DNA of 51,057 bases from Clostridia bacterium (GTDB taxonomy: Bacteria; Bacillota; Clostridia; Christensenellales; Borkfalkiaceae): positions 1 to 51,057 of the forward strand of contig CAAGGZ010000025.1 in assembly GCA_900769545.1 (NCBI GenBank), in the 5' to 3' direction. Shown one piece after another: positions 1 through 8,325 of this stretch (its first letter is position 1; the number at the start of each line of letters is the position of its first letter). The translations under genes were made by a program, and so were the position numbers. The notes beneath the pieces are model-generated. The model was not told where the DNA came from, searched no databases, and worked only from the letters and a program-made list of their open reading frames with translations.

Positions 1-3000
1 GGACTTGACGGTAAGGATCTCCTGCAGAGTATATGCCGCGCCGTATGCTTCCAATGCCCAAACTTCCATTTCACCGAAACGCTGGCCGCCGAACTGGGCT
101 TTACCGCCGAGAGGCTGCTGCGTAACGAGGGAGTAAGGACCGATTGCACGGGCGTGAATCTTGTCGTCTACAAGGTGGATAAGTTTAATCATATACTGAA
201 CGCCGATGGTTACGCGGTTTTCAAAGGCTTCGCCCGTTCTACCGTCGAATACCTGGAACTTACCGTCAACTTTGCCGTCGGGGTTCAACAAGTTGTTTTC
301 ACGGAACATAACCTCGAGGTCTTTTTCCGTTGCGCCGTCGAATACGGGCGTAGCAATCTTCCAACCGAGCTGCTTACATACGTAACCGAGGTGCACTTCA
401 AGTACCTGACCGATGTTCATACGCGAAGGAACGCCCAAGGGGTTGAGCAAGATTTGGAGAGGCGTACCGTCTGCAAGGAACGGCATATCTGCCTGCGAAA
501 GCACGCGGGAGATAACGCCCTTGTTACCGTGACGACCTGCCATCTTGTCACCGACCTGAATCTTACGCTTCTGCGCAATATATACTCTAACGAGTTTATT
601 TACACCAGGTTCAAGTTCGTCTTTATTTTCTCTAGTGAATACCTTAACGTCTACAACAACGCCGCCTTCACCGTGAGGAACTTTCAAAGAAGTATCACGT
701 ACTTCTCTCGATTTTTCACCGAAAATTGCGCGGAGCAATCTTTCTTCAGGCGTGAGTTCCGCTTCACCCTTCGGGGAAACTTTACCGACAAGGATGTCGC
801 CGCTCTGAATCTCAGCGCCGATACGAATGATACCGTCTTCGTCCAAATCTTTGAGCGCGTCGTCGCCCACGTTGGGAATGTCGCGCGTAATTTCTTCGGG
901 ACCGAGCTTGGTATCTCTTGCTTCCGTTTCATATTCTTCAATATGAATAGAAGTAAACACGTCGTCCTGTACCAACTTTTCAGAAAGCAAAATAGCGTCT
1001 TCGTAGTTGTAACCTTCCCATTCCATATAACCGATGAGAATGTTTTTACCGAGCGCAAGTTCGCCGTTGTTGGTCGAAGGACCGTCTGCAATGATTTCGC
1101 CCTTGAATACTCTGTCGCCCGTCGAAACGATAGGTCTCTGATTCAAACAGGTACCTGCGTTGGAACGTTCGAACTTCTTCAAAGGATATTCGCGAAGCGT
1201 ACCGTCGTCCTCTTTAATCGTAATCATGTTGGACGAACAACCGACAACCATACCTGCTTCTTTTGCGGTAACGATTACACCGGAATACTGCGCGATGGAG
1301 CTTTCGATACCCGTTGCAACGATTGCGGATTCCGTTTTCAAAAGGGGAACTGCCTGACGTTGCATGTTCGAGCCCATGAGGGCACGGTTGGTATCGTCGT
1401 TTTCAAGGAAAGGAATAAGCGCCGCTGCAACGGAAACGAGCTGCTTGGGCGAAACGTCCATATAGTCCATCTTTTCACAAGGCATTTCCGTAATATCGTT
1501 CTGATGACGGCAGCCTACGCGCTCGTTGATGAAATGGCCTTCTTCGTCCAAAGGTTCGTTTGCCTGCGCAACGATGTATTTATCTTCTTCGTCTGCGGTG
1601 AGGTAGTCAACGTGCGTCGTTACGATACCCGTTTCTTTATCTACTCTTCTGTACGGGCTCATAATAAAGCCGTATTCGTTTACTTTTGCAAACGTAGCAA
1701 GCGACGTGATAAGACCGATGTTCTGACCTTCGGGCGTTTCAATAGGACACATACGGCCGTAATGGGTATGGTGAATATCTCGAACTTCGAAGGTTGCGCG
1801 GTCTCTGTTCAAACCGCCGGGACCGAGCGCAGACAACTTACGCTTGTGCGTGAGCTCGGCAATCGGGTTGGTCTGGTCCATGAACTGCGAGAGCTGGGAC
1901 GAACCGAAAAATTCACGGATAACTGCGGATACGGGACGAATGTTGATAAGCGCGGAAGGCGTAATTTCCATAGGATCCTGCGTAGCCATTCTTTCCTTAA
2001 TCAATCTTTCAAGTCTTGCAATACCAACACGGAGCTGGTTCTGAAGCAATTCCCCTACCGAACGAACGCGACGGTTGCCGAGGTGGTCGATATTATCGAT
2101 GGTGCCGATGCCATACTTCAAGTCGAGGTTCGTCGAAATGGAAGCAACGATATCGTCAACGGTAATGTGCTTATGGCAGAGCTTATCGATAAGAGGACGC
2201 ATCTCTTTCTTCTGTTCCTTCGTGGGAACGGGATGCTCGCTGTTCAAAATTTCATGGAAGAGCTTACAAGCCGCAACAAACTTACGACGGTTGTCGCGTC
2301 TCTTTTCTCTATTTTTCTTTTCTTCGGGCTTTTCGTCGGGTTCTTCCGCTTTGTCGTGCGTATAGTAAAGCGCGTTAATATCATCGATGTATTTTTCCGC
2401 TACTTCTTCTACCGTCAAATTCGCGCATTCCTCTGCGATAAGCTTGGAGAATTTGTAGTTGGGATAAAATACCGTAGGAAGAAGACCGAAGTCCTTTGCG
2501 CGTACCTGTACGGGAATATCGGAGATAGCCGAAAAATCCACCGTATTGTTCGCGATAATCTTATGACGGATTTCGCCGTCTTCGGGATCGTCTACGAGTA
2601 CGAAAATTTCATTGATACCGCAGTTTTGGATTTCTTTTGCCTGCGTTTCGGAAATCTTTTCGCCTGCCTGCGCAATGATTTCACCCGTTTCGGGATTTAC
2701 AACTACGTCGGCAACTCTGCAACCGGGCAATCTATATGCAAGGTTGAGCTTTTTGTTGTACTTGTATCTACCAACCTTTGCAATATCGTAACGACGAGGG
2801 TCGAAAAGCAAATTGTAAAGGTGCGTTCTTACGGAGTCATCCGAAGGCGTTTCACCGGGACGGAGTCTGCGGTACAATTCACGTAAACCGTCCGATTCGC
2901 TCTTTGTCGTCGTATCCTTTTCAAGAGTGGAAGCAATGATTTTATCGCCGGGGAACAAGTCCTCGATGGAGCGGTTGGAACCGTAACCGAGTGCACGCAA

Positions 3001-3585
3001 AAGCACCGTGCTACAGAGCTTCTTCTTTCTGTCTACACGTACGTAAAGCGCGTCCTGCGCGTCCTGTTCAAGTTCAAGCCAAGCGCCACGGTTGGGCATA
3101 ACGGTCGTCGCGAACATTTCCTTACCCGTCTTGTCCTTGCTCGACGCGTTGTAAACGCCGGGCGAACGAACGAGCTGGGATACGATAACACGTTCTGCGC
3201 CGTTGATGATGAATGCGCCGTTTTCGGTCATAAGGGGAAGGTCGCCCATAAATACTTCTTGGTCAACAACTTCGTTCTTTACCTTATTAACGAGACGAAC
3301 CTTTACACGCAAAGGAAGCGCGTATGTTGCGTCACGGGTACGACATTCTTTTTCATCGTACTTGGGTTTATCGCCAAATCTGTGCTCTAAGAAATAGAGC
3401 TCAAAGTGGTCGGAGTAGTCGGTAATCGGAGAGAAATCTTCGAATACCTCGCTGATGCCGTCTTCAATGAAGGCATTGTAGCTGTCTTTCTGGATTTCAA
3501 CGAGATCGGGAATGTCGATAACTTCGTTGATCGAACCGAATTTTCTTCTTTCGGTTTTGCCATACTTTTGAATAGGTAAATCCAT
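1..3585 (-). CDS. rpoB: RNA polymerase beta subunit, 5' part (C-terminus beyond window)
   Basis: Beta subunit of RNA polymerase, which forms the catalytic cleft with beta'. The minus strand reads without interruption for 1195 codons, from MDLPIQKYGKTERRKFGS to ALEAYGAAYTLQEILTVKS, where the window ends; the clamp-contacting C-terminus is missing. Clear family landmarks are RSPGVY near the N-terminus, the rifampicin-pocket region with FFGSSQLSQFMDQTNP and HKRKLSALGPGGL, and KMAGRHGNKG near the active centre. The rifampicin-region residues look wild type (SSQLSQFMDQ). The start at 3585 has AAGGAG about 14 nt upstream, a long spacing, but no better in-frame start was seen. It has its own promoter and is not directly preceded by rplJ-rplL, unlike the common bacterial arrangement. 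A long open frame on the opposite strand is only an antisense shadow. Confidence 0.98.
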   Translation of the reverse strand, partial: MDLPIQKYGKTERRKFGSINEVIDIPDLVEIQKDSYNAFIEDGISEVFEDFSPITDYSDHFELYFLEHRFGDKPKYDEKECRTRDATYALPLRVKVRLVNKVKNEVVDQEVFMGDLPLMTENGAFIINGAERVIVSQLVRSPGVYNASSKDKTGKEMFATTVMPNRGAWLELEQDAQDALYVRVDRKKKLCSTVLLRALGYGSNRSIEDLFPGDKIIASTLEKDTTTKSESDGLRELYRRLRPGETPSDDSVRTHLYNLLFDPRRYDIAKVGRYKYNKKLNLAYRLPGCRVADVVVNPETGEIIAQAGEKISETQAKEIQNCGINEIFVLVDDPEDGEIRHKIIANNTVDFSAISDIPVQVRAKDFGLLPTVFYPNYKFSKLIAEECANLTVEEVAEKYIDDINALYYTHDKAEEPDEKPEEKKNREKRRDNRRKFVAACKLFHEILNSEHPVPTKEQKKEMRPLIDKLCHKHITVDDIVASISTNLDLKYGIGTIDNIDHLGNRRVRSVGELLQNQLRVGIARLERLIKERMATQDPMEITPSALINIRPVSAVIREFFGSSQLSQFMDQTNPIAELTHKRKLSALGPGGLNRDRATFEVRDIHHTHYGRMCPIETPEGQNIGLITSLATFAKVNEYGFIMSPYRRVDKETGIVTTHVDYLTADEEDKYIVAQANEPLDEEGHFINERVGCRHQNDITEMPCEKMDYMDVSPKQLVSVAAALIPFLENDDTNRALMGSNMQRQAVPLLKTESAIVATGIESSIAQYSGVIVTAKEAGMVVGCSSNMITIKEDDGTLREYPLKKFERSNAGTCLNQRPIVSTGDRVFKGEIIADGPSTNNGELALGKNILIGYMEWEGYNYEDAILLSEKLVQDDVFTSIHIEEYETEARDTKLGPEEITRDIPNVGDDALKDLDEDGIIRIGAEIQSGDILVGKVSPKGEAELTPEERLLRAIFGEKSREVRDTSLKVPHGEGGVVVDVKVFTRENKDELEPGVNKLVRVYIAQKRKIQVGDKMAGRHGNKGVISRVLSQADMPFLADGTPLQILLNPLGVPSRMNIGQVLEVHLGYVCKQLGWKIATPVFDGATEKDLEVMFRENNLLNPDGKVDGKFQVFDGRTGEAFENRVTIGVQYMIKLIHLVDDKIHARAIGPYSLVTQQPLGGKAQFGGQRFGEMEVWALEAYGAAYTLQEILTVKS

Positions 3586-3697
3586 TTTCTTCGTTTTTGC
3601 TCCTTACATAATGTTTTCAGGCGATCTACCGAGTATATCTTTTCATCGATAAAAATCGAAAATTTTGTCTTGTTTAGAAATTTTTTTCTCTTTATGC

Positions 3698-3726
3698 TTT
3701 ACTTTTTCACCCGTTTGCGGTATAAT
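3698..3726 (+). promoter_or_regulatory. Possible sigma-A promoter towards rqcP-ispDF
   Basis: TTTACT (3698-3703), a 17 bp spacer and TATAAT (3721-3726) lie on the plus strand, inside the region transcribed in the opposite direction as the rpoB leader. Transcription from here would give a leader of about 210 nt before rqcP. The rpoB and rqcP transcripts would then overlap at their 5' ends. Confidence 0.6.
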
Positions 3727-3856
3727 ACCTATACAAAGTGTGTTGCGTAAATCGCTGAACGCCTTTATATTTCTGACTTTCCGTTAATTTGGAAAATCTT
3801 GAAAATTTCACGTAGCGCGACATTCCGCCATAATAAGCATAATGATACATTATCCA

Positions 3857-3885
3857 ATTATATCGTACCCTTTTAAAGATGTCAA
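3857..3885 (-). promoter_or_regulatory. sigma-A promoter of rpoB
   Basis: On the minus strand TTGACA (3885-3880) and TATAAT (3862-3857) are separated by 17 bp, a perfect match to the sigma-A consensus. Transcription would begin near 3850 and leave a leader of about 265 nt before the rpoB start. Confidence 0.85.
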
Positions 3886-3945
3886 GCATTTTTGAAAGCC
3901 ATTTGAAAAAAACACAAAAAAAGTTACGTTAAGGAGTCGTTTTTT

Positions 3946-4188
3946 ATGCGAATCGACAAATTTTTAAAAGTTTCACGTATTCTAAAACGCCGTACGGTGG
4001 CGCAGGAAGCTTGCGGTGAGGAAAAAGTCCTTATCAACGGCAAACCTGCCAAGCCCTCGACCAACGTCAAAATCGGCGACGTGATTGAAGTGTTATACTC
4101 GGCAGGCAGTTTAAAAGTACGTGTACTCAATATCAAGGAAACGGTAAAAAAGGAAGAAGCCGCTTCCCTTTACGAGGTAGTATTATGA
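3946..4188 (+). CDS. rqcP: RqcP-type S4 domain RNA-binding protein
   Basis: An 80-residue S4-domain protein of the RqcP/YabO/Hsp15 family. In Bacillus, RqcP binds the stalled 50S-peptidyl-tRNA complex and works with RqcH to add alanine tails in ribosome quality control. The S4 fold covers about residues 1-60: it opens with MRIDKFLKVSRILKRRTVA, continues with VLINGKPAKPSTNVKIGD and ends in a short basic/acidic tail. A strong AAGGAG precedes the ATG. Its last four bases overlap the ispDF start (ATGA), so the two genes are translationally coupled. Its length is typical for the family. The assignment is firm at family level; the specific ribosome-rescue role is inferred from homologues. Confidence 0.9.
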   Translation: MRIDKFLKVSRILKRRTVAQEACGEEKVLINGKPAKPSTNVKIGDVIEVLYSAGSLKVRVLNIKETVKKEEAASLYEVVL

Positions 4189-5321
4189 CAAAATATTCCG
4201 TTTGCGCCATCATTTGCGCCGCAGGGAAAGGCAATCGGGCAGGCTTTGAACAAAACAAGCTCCTTGTCCCCTATCAAGGCTCTACCATCCTCGAAAAAAC
4301 GGTTTCCGCTTTTAATTTCCCTGCCATTGACGAAATTATTATTACGGCTTCCAAAGAAGATTTTGACGTGATTAAAACGCTTGTAAAAAGCGTCCCCTCC
4401 GCTTCCGTTGTACTCGGCGGAGCGACCCGTTCGGAGTCCGTTTACAATGCCTTAAAACAAAGCAAAGCGGATATTGCGCTCATTCACGACGGCGCAAGGC
4501 CTTTTGTCACGCGCGAAGTCATTGAAGGGTGTATTCAGAGCGTAAAAGCCTACGGTAGCGGCATTTGCGCCGTGGAATGCAGAGACACGGTTGCCGTGAC
4601 GAAAGACAATAAAATCATCAACGTACCTGCAAGAGATACCCTTCGGCAAATCCAAACGCCGCAAGGTTTTTTCCGTGAAAATATCACCTACGCGTACGAA
4701 CGCGCATTCGAAAAGGAAAACGTCTCCTACACGGACGATTCTTCCGTGTTTGCGGATTTTTGCGGAGCCCCCCACCTCTACGCAGGCGCGCGCGAAAATA
4801 TTAAGATGACGTATGCGGAAGATTTTTCAGACGGCGCTGTTCGTTGCGGATTCGGTATTGATACGCACGCTTTTGGAAAAGCGCAAGATTATATCGTCTT
4901 GGCAGGAGTAAAAATCCCCTCGGAAAGCGGATTGATTGCGCATAGCGACGGAGACGTTTTGGTGCATGCGGTAATGGACGCTATGCTCTCGGCAGCAGGG
5001 TTGAAAGATATTGGGCATTATTTCCCCGATACAGACGAAAAATGGAAAGGCGCAAGCTCTATTGAAATGCTCAAGCAAGTGCTTACATTGTTAGAGGAAA
5101 AGGGCTACGGCGTACAAAATTTATCCGTTGCCATTCAGGCGGAACGCCCCCGTCTTGCCAAATACATTGACGATATGAAAAACGTCCTTTCGGGCGTATT
5201 GAAAATTGACCAAACGTCAATCGGCATTTCCGCAGGCACAAACGAAGGCCTCGGCTACGTAGGTGAGGGCAAAGGCATTACCGTAAACGCGTACGTGATG
5301 TTGAAAATGCAAAATGCATAA
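4185..5321 (+). CDS. ispDF: Bifunctional IspD-IspF (MEP pathway)
   Basis: A fused enzyme of the non-mevalonate isoprenoid pathway. Residues about 1-222 are IspD (2-C-methyl-D-erythritol 4-phosphate cytidylyltransferase), with CAAGKGNRAG near the N-terminus, NKLLVPYQG, and HDGARPFV around residue 102. Residues about 223-378 are IspF (2-C-methyl-D-erythritol 2,4-cyclodiphosphate synthase), with GFGIDTHAF carrying the metal-binding Asp and His, IAHSDGDVLVHAVMDAMLSA with the second metal His, GHYFPDTD, and AERPRLA. Both active sites appear intact. The frame overlaps rqcP by 4 nt. The last codons (MLKMQNA then stop) fall inside an ATGCAAA-word repeat, so the repeat appears to supply the natural C-terminus. 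IspDF fusions are known in several lineages but are a minority arrangement in Clostridia. Confidence 0.95.
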   Translation: MTKYSVCAIICAAGKGNRAGFEQNKLLVPYQGSTILEKTVSAFNFPAIDEIIITASKEDFDVIKTLVKSVPSASVVLGGATRSESVYNALKQSKADIALIHDGARPFVTREVIEGCIQSVKAYGSGICAVECRDTVAVTKDNKIINVPARDTLRQIQTPQGFFRENITYAYERAFEKENVSYTDDSSVFADFCGAPHLYAGARENIKMTYAEDFSDGAVRCGFGIDTHAFGKAQDYIVLAGVKIPSESGLIAHSDGDVLVHAVMDAMLSAAGLKDIGHYFPDTDEKWKGASSIEMLKQVLTLLEEKGYGVQNLSVAIQAERPRLAKYIDDMKNVLSGVLKIDQTSIGISAGTNEGLGYVGEGKGITVNAYVMLKMQNA

Positions 5322-5336
5322 TGCAAAATGCAAAAT
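5305..5336. repeat. ATGCAAA-word repeat at the ispDF 3' end
   Basis: Short words of the form ATGCAAA or ATGCATA repeat several times, spanning the ispDF stop codon and running into the intergenic region just before the hairpin array at 5365. Similar GCATTT/GCACTT words precede the second hairpin array near 31045-31075, which suggests the two parts belong to one composite element. Confidence 0.55.
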
Positions 5337-5364
5337 TGAGGAATTATTAAAATATAGCCACAAC

Positions 5365-5453
5365 GGCGATGAAATCGCCAATTCACGAAAACCGCAGGTT
5401 TTCATTTCCCTGAGCGTCAGCGAAATTTCACGCCGATGAAATCGGCAATTCAC
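5365..5453 (+). repeat. Array of four different hairpins, each followed by A[A/T]TTC(A/C)C
   Basis: Four short inverted repeats lie head to tail. They are GGCGAT-GAA-ATCGCC (5365-5379), GAAAACC-GCA-GGTTTTC (5387-5403), TTTCCCTGA-GCG-TCAGCGAAA with one mismatch, and GCCGAT-GAA-ATCGGC (5432-5446). Each is followed by AATTCAC, ATTTCCC or ATTTCAC. The stems differ in sequence; only the 3-nt loops and the trailing heptamer are shared. A second array of the same design is at 31094-31176. The region lies between ispDF and radA and codes for nothing obvious. Confidence 0.8.
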
Positions 5454-5473
5454 TCTATTAAAGGTAACTAACT

Positions 5474-6880
5474 ATGGCAACCAAACAAAAAACACCCTCT
5501 ACGCAATACGTTTGCAGCGAATGCGGCTGCGTTGCGCCTAAATGGTTGGGCAAATGCCCCGATTGTGGCAATTTTAACACCATGCAGGAAGAAATTGTCC
5601 GTGTGGCAGACTCCCCCAAAAACGACATTCGTCGGGGCGTGAGCGATATGCTTAAAAGCCGCGCGGTTCCCCTTTCTCAAATCGGGCATGAAAAATTTGA
5701 CCGTGTGAAGAGCGGTATCGCCGAATTTGACACAGTGCTCGGCGGAGGCATTGTAAGAGGCTCGCTTGTGCTGCTCGGCGGCGACCCGGGAATTGGGAAA
5801 TCCACCCTGCTCACGCAAGTGGCGGCGCACCTTGCCACAACGCAATCCGCCCCCACTCTGTACGTTTCCGCAGAAGAAAGCTGTTCGCAGGTAAAAATGC
5901 GTTGCGAGCGTTTGGGCTTAAATTCGGATAATTTGCTCCTTTTAAACGAAACGTGTTTAGAATACATTGAGACGAGCCTCGGTGAAAGCAAATTCGTCGT
6001 TATCGACTCCATTCAAGCAGTGTATACCGAAACGCTTTCGTCGGCGGCAGGCTCCGTCGGACAGGTGCGCGAATGCGCGGCAAAATTGATGCGTATTGCC
6101 AAATCGCAAAATATCACCTTTTTTATCATCGGGCACGTTACCAAAGAAGGCTCGCTGGCAGGGCCAAAAGTCCTCGAACATATTATGGACACCGTACTCT
6201 ATTTCGAGGGACAGCAAGAGGACAATTATCGACTGCTTCGCGCCGTAAAAAACCGCTTTGGTTCGGCGCAGGAGGTAGGCGTGTTCGAGATGACGGAGTC
6301 GGGCATCAACAGTGTGAGCGATTATTCCGACCTTTTCCTCTCCGAAACACGTGGGGTTGCGGCAGGGTCTTCGGTCACTCCGTCCGAGAGCGGAAACCGT
6401 TGCATGAACGTAGAAATTCAAACGCTTATTTCCAAAACCCCCTATGGGCAACCTCGCCGTATGAGCCTTGGCGTTGACTACAATAAATTGGTGGTGCTTA
6501 TCGCCGTTTTGGAAAAGCGTTGCGGTATCCCCTTCTTTACTTCGGACGTATATATCAACGCTATGGGCGGTATTAAATTAGACGAGCCTTCGGTAGACCT
6601 TGCCATCTGCGCAGCACTCGCTTCGGCTGCAAACGACGTGCCTATCGATAAGTATACCGCTCTGTTTGGGGAAGTAGGTTTAACAGGCGAAATCCGTCCC
6701 GTACGCTATGCGGATAAACGCGTCAACGAGTGCGTCAAAACGGGCTTCAAACGGATAATACTTCCAGAAAAAAATATGAAAGTTTGCGAAAAATATAAAG
6801 ATAAAATAGAACTCATTCCCGTCCGCTACGTCGGACAGATGATAAAAGTGCTCAATTTGCGTGGAAATCCTATGAATTAA
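5474..6880 (+). CDS. radA: DNA repair protein RadA (Sms)
   Basis: RadA is a RecA-like ATPase and branch-migration helicase used in recombinational repair. The 468 residues show the family order. A C4 zinc finger (CSECGCVAPKWLGKCPDCG) lies in about the first 35 residues. A RecA-type core follows, with Walker A GGDPGIGKST near residue 98 and Walker B-like KFVVIDSIQ near residue 175. The RadA-specific KNRFG motif is near residue 255. A Lon-protease-like C-terminal domain includes DVYINAMGGIKLDEPSVDLA; the family lacks protease activity. Length is normal. It follows the hairpin array, and its start has a modest AAAGG Shine-Dalgarno. Confidence 0.97.
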   Translation: MATKQKTPSTQYVCSECGCVAPKWLGKCPDCGNFNTMQEEIVRVADSPKNDIRRGVSDMLKSRAVPLSQIGHEKFDRVKSGIAEFDTVLGGGIVRGSLVLLGGDPGIGKSTLLTQVAAHLATTQSAPTLYVSAEESCSQVKMRCERLGLNSDNLLLLNETCLEYIETSLGESKFVVIDSIQAVYTETLSSAAGSVGQVRECAAKLMRIAKSQNITFFIIGHVTKEGSLAGPKVLEHIMDTVLYFEGQQEDNYRLLRAVKNRFGSAQEVGVFEMTESGINSVSDYSDLFLSETRGVAAGSSVTPSESGNRCMNVEIQTLISKTPYGQPRRMSLGVDYNKLVVLIAVLEKRCGIPFFTSDVYINAMGGIKLDEPSVDLAICAALASAANDVPIDKYTALFGEVGLTGEIRPVRYADKRVNECVKTGFKRIILPEKNMKVCEKYKDKIELIPVRYVGQMIKVLNLRGNPMN

Positions 6881-6891
6881 AGGAGGTTGTT

Positions 6892-7201
6892 ATGGGAAAC
6901 CCTACCGATTCTTATGATTTTAAATATTACCACGAGGGCTTTTTTGGGTACAGCCTTACCCCTGTGTTTGAGGAATTTTCCTTTTGGCACTTCTTACCCG
7001 TGCTCCTTTTGGTTGCGGCTATTTGGCTAGTATACCGCTACCGAAAACAAATCGCCGCTTGGAAGGGCGAAGAAACTTTGCGTTTTGTCCTTGGCAATCC
7101 TCATTGTGCTGTTCTTTCTTGTATCTCTGCCGCATATCATCCCTGAAATCAAGGAAAAACGAGCAAAAAAGAAAGACTTGAAACAGAATGAGCACTCCTA
7201 A
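6892..7201 (+). pseudogene. Small membrane protein, frameshifted (YwaF/TMEM164-like N-terminus)
   Basis: AAAGGAGG gives a strong start at 6892, 11 nt after radA. The first 66 codons include MGNPTDSYDFKYYHEGFFGY, FEEFSFWHFLPVLLL and a first membrane helix ending in YRYRKQ. Around 7087-7090 the sensible reading moves by +1. The original frame degrades to GNPHCAVLSCISAAYHP, while the +1 frame gives a second hydrophobic helix (LAILIVLFFLVSLPHIIPE), a basic tail and a stop at 7199-7201. The joined product would be 102 residues. The opening resembles YwaF/TMEM164 proteins as I recall them, but those exceed 200 residues, so this is probably a truncated and frameshifted remnant. A sequencing error or programmed frameshift cannot be excluded. 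Confidence 0.6.
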
Positions 7202-7222
7202 TTAAAAACAAAACCGTATAGA

Positions 7223-7260
7223 GAAAACACCGTTTGCAAATGATGCAGAACGGTGTTTTC
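7223..7260 (+). terminator. Intrinsic terminator
   Basis: A 12-bp perfect stem GAAAACACCGTT / AACGGTGTTTTC surrounds a 14-nt loop and is followed by TTGTTGC. It ends the rqcP-radA direction and also faces the convergent PH-domain operon. Confidence 0.75.
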
Positions 7261-7284
7261 TTGTTGCAGGTTATTGGTCTATTA

Positions 7285-7797
7285 CTATAGTCTATTCTTT
7301 ACATAATTAACAAAATCCTTTGGATCGTGAATATTCTTTACAGTAATCGATTCTTGACTACCAACAAAAGTTATCGTACCATAATTAAATATTCGGCCCC
7401 AAATAGATCTTTCTAAAAAGACATTATTTATATTGTTCAATTTCATTTTTACTACTTTTTTTCTGTTCCGCGCAATCAAAACATTTTCCGTAAGCAATAC
7501 TTCATATTGAAAATGTTGTAATGTTACGAATATAGCCCATATAAGCCATACGCTTATAAGCAAAACAACAAAAAAGGTTATAATTGCTTTAAGAAACGGG
7601 GGCAGGGATGAAAGCAATCCTTTCTGCTCGCCAAAAAATTGTCTTTTTATTATTGTTCTTATAAGGTAAGGCACATAAGCACCTCCATAAAAAACAAGCA
7701 AGACAGTAGGAATAGACAGCCACGTTACTAATAATGCCTTTTTACTAACCTTTGCACGTTTTATAACAGTATCTTCTTTGTCAAGCAATCTTTCCAA
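7285..7797 (-). CDS. Membrane-anchored bacterial PH-domain protein (TTG start)
   Basis: A 170-residue protein with two membrane helices (about residues 21-45 and 72-95) followed by a bacterial pleckstrin-homology (bPH2) domain. The domain carries the pattern YEVLLTENVLIARNRKKVVKMKLNNINNVFLERSIWGRIFNYGTI split over its strands, ending in a helix (DPKDFVNYVKNRL). The start codon is TTG at 7797, 7 nt after AGGTG; there is no usable ATG in the N-terminal part. It starts 6 nt after the stop of the upstream PH gene, so both are one operon. The family function is poorly defined; members often act at the membrane or bind partner proteins or lipids. Confidence 0.8.
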   Translation of the reverse strand: MERLLDKEDTVIKRAKVSKKALLVTWLSIPTVLLVFYGGAYVPYLIRTIIKRQFFGEQKGLLSSLPPFLKAIITFFVVLLISVWLIWAIFVTLQHFQYEVLLTENVLIARNRKKVVKMKLNNINNVFLERSIWGRIFNYGTITFVGSQESITVKNIHDPKDFVNYVKNRL

Positions 7798-7803
7798 TTT
7801 CTA

Positions 7804-8277
7804 TCACCTATTCAGCACACTTGCCATTGCGCTTGCCATTTCGCTTGCCTGCTGTTTAACTCGATCTTCTTCATACTGGTCAACCTGCGCCAATAAGATA
7901 CCTTTGAAAGCTTCACCCGCTTTAATAGCGTCAAATGCAAATTCACCAGCGGCTGTATTGATTTTTATCGTGCTGAAATTGAAAATTTTACCAAAGAATT
8001 TTTGTTCACACGATGCGTTTTGAATTTTATTCAAAGGCGCATCCAAGGATTTCGTATTAAAAACGCCATATTTGCCGATTACACGCTTATTTGTAACAGC
8101 AAGTTCTACACGAGTGAAACGAATTGTTTCAATAATAGCTTTAATTAAAGGAATAAACAACAGCCAAAAAAACAGTATTCCTTTAAGCCACACCCATACC
8201 AAAAACAACCCGTTTCTGTCTGCTTGCTTGACGATTATTTCATTTTTGCCAAGACTCTTTTCTACATAATTTGCCAT
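7804..8277 (-). CDS. Bacterial PH-domain protein with one membrane segment
   Basis: A 157-residue protein starting MANYVEKSLGKNEIIV, with one long hydrophobic segment (about residues 24-46, GLFLVWVWLKGILFFWLLFIP). A bPH domain follows with the signature RVELAVTNKRVIGKYGVFNTKSLDAPLNKIQN, and a polar Gln/Glu/Ala-rich helix closes the protein. A further 20 in-frame codons exist upstream, but they overlap the promoter and would not be transcribed. The ATG at 8277 has GGAGG 10 nt upstream, so it is preferred. The protein shares the NKIQN/NNINN and FGKIFNFSTI/WGRIFNYGTI motifs with its operon partner, which suggests an old duplication. The divergent XRE gene probably regulates it. Biochemical function is unknown. 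Confidence 0.82.
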   Translation of the reverse strand: MANYVEKSLGKNEIIVKQADRNGLFLVWVWLKGILFFWLLFIPLIKAIIETIRFTRVELAVTNKRVIGKYGVFNTKSLDAPLNKIQNASCEQKFFGKIFNFSTIKINTAAGEFAFDAIKAGEAFKGILLAQVDQYEEDRVKQQASEMASAMASVLNR

Positions 8278-8325
8278 AATTTTACAGCCTCCATTATTTT
8301 TTTCGGTTTCCCGATATGTATTCTT

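Larger units (their letters stand above)
3586..3945. other. Intergenic region between rpoB and rqcP
   Basis: This 360 bp divergent region holds the two promoters described separately. A 47-codon minus-strand frame starting MYHYAYYGGMSRYVK (about 3850-3707) lies inside the rpoB leader. It is rich in Tyr, Phe and basic residues, but no good ribosome-binding site was seen, so it is not called as a gene. No terminator hairpin was found. Confidence 0.5.

Noticed and set aside
154..2886. 910-codon open frame on the plus strand opposite rpoB
   Set aside because: The minus strand encodes an unmistakable RpoB throughout. The plus-strand translation has no recognisable domain and no ribosome-binding site, and arises from rpoB codon usage.
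3707..3889. 60-codon minus-strand frame in the rpoB leader
   Set aside because: Its first ATG lies upstream of the rpoB -35 box and would not be transcribed; internal starts lack a ribosome-binding site. Composition is odd but not enough to call a gene.
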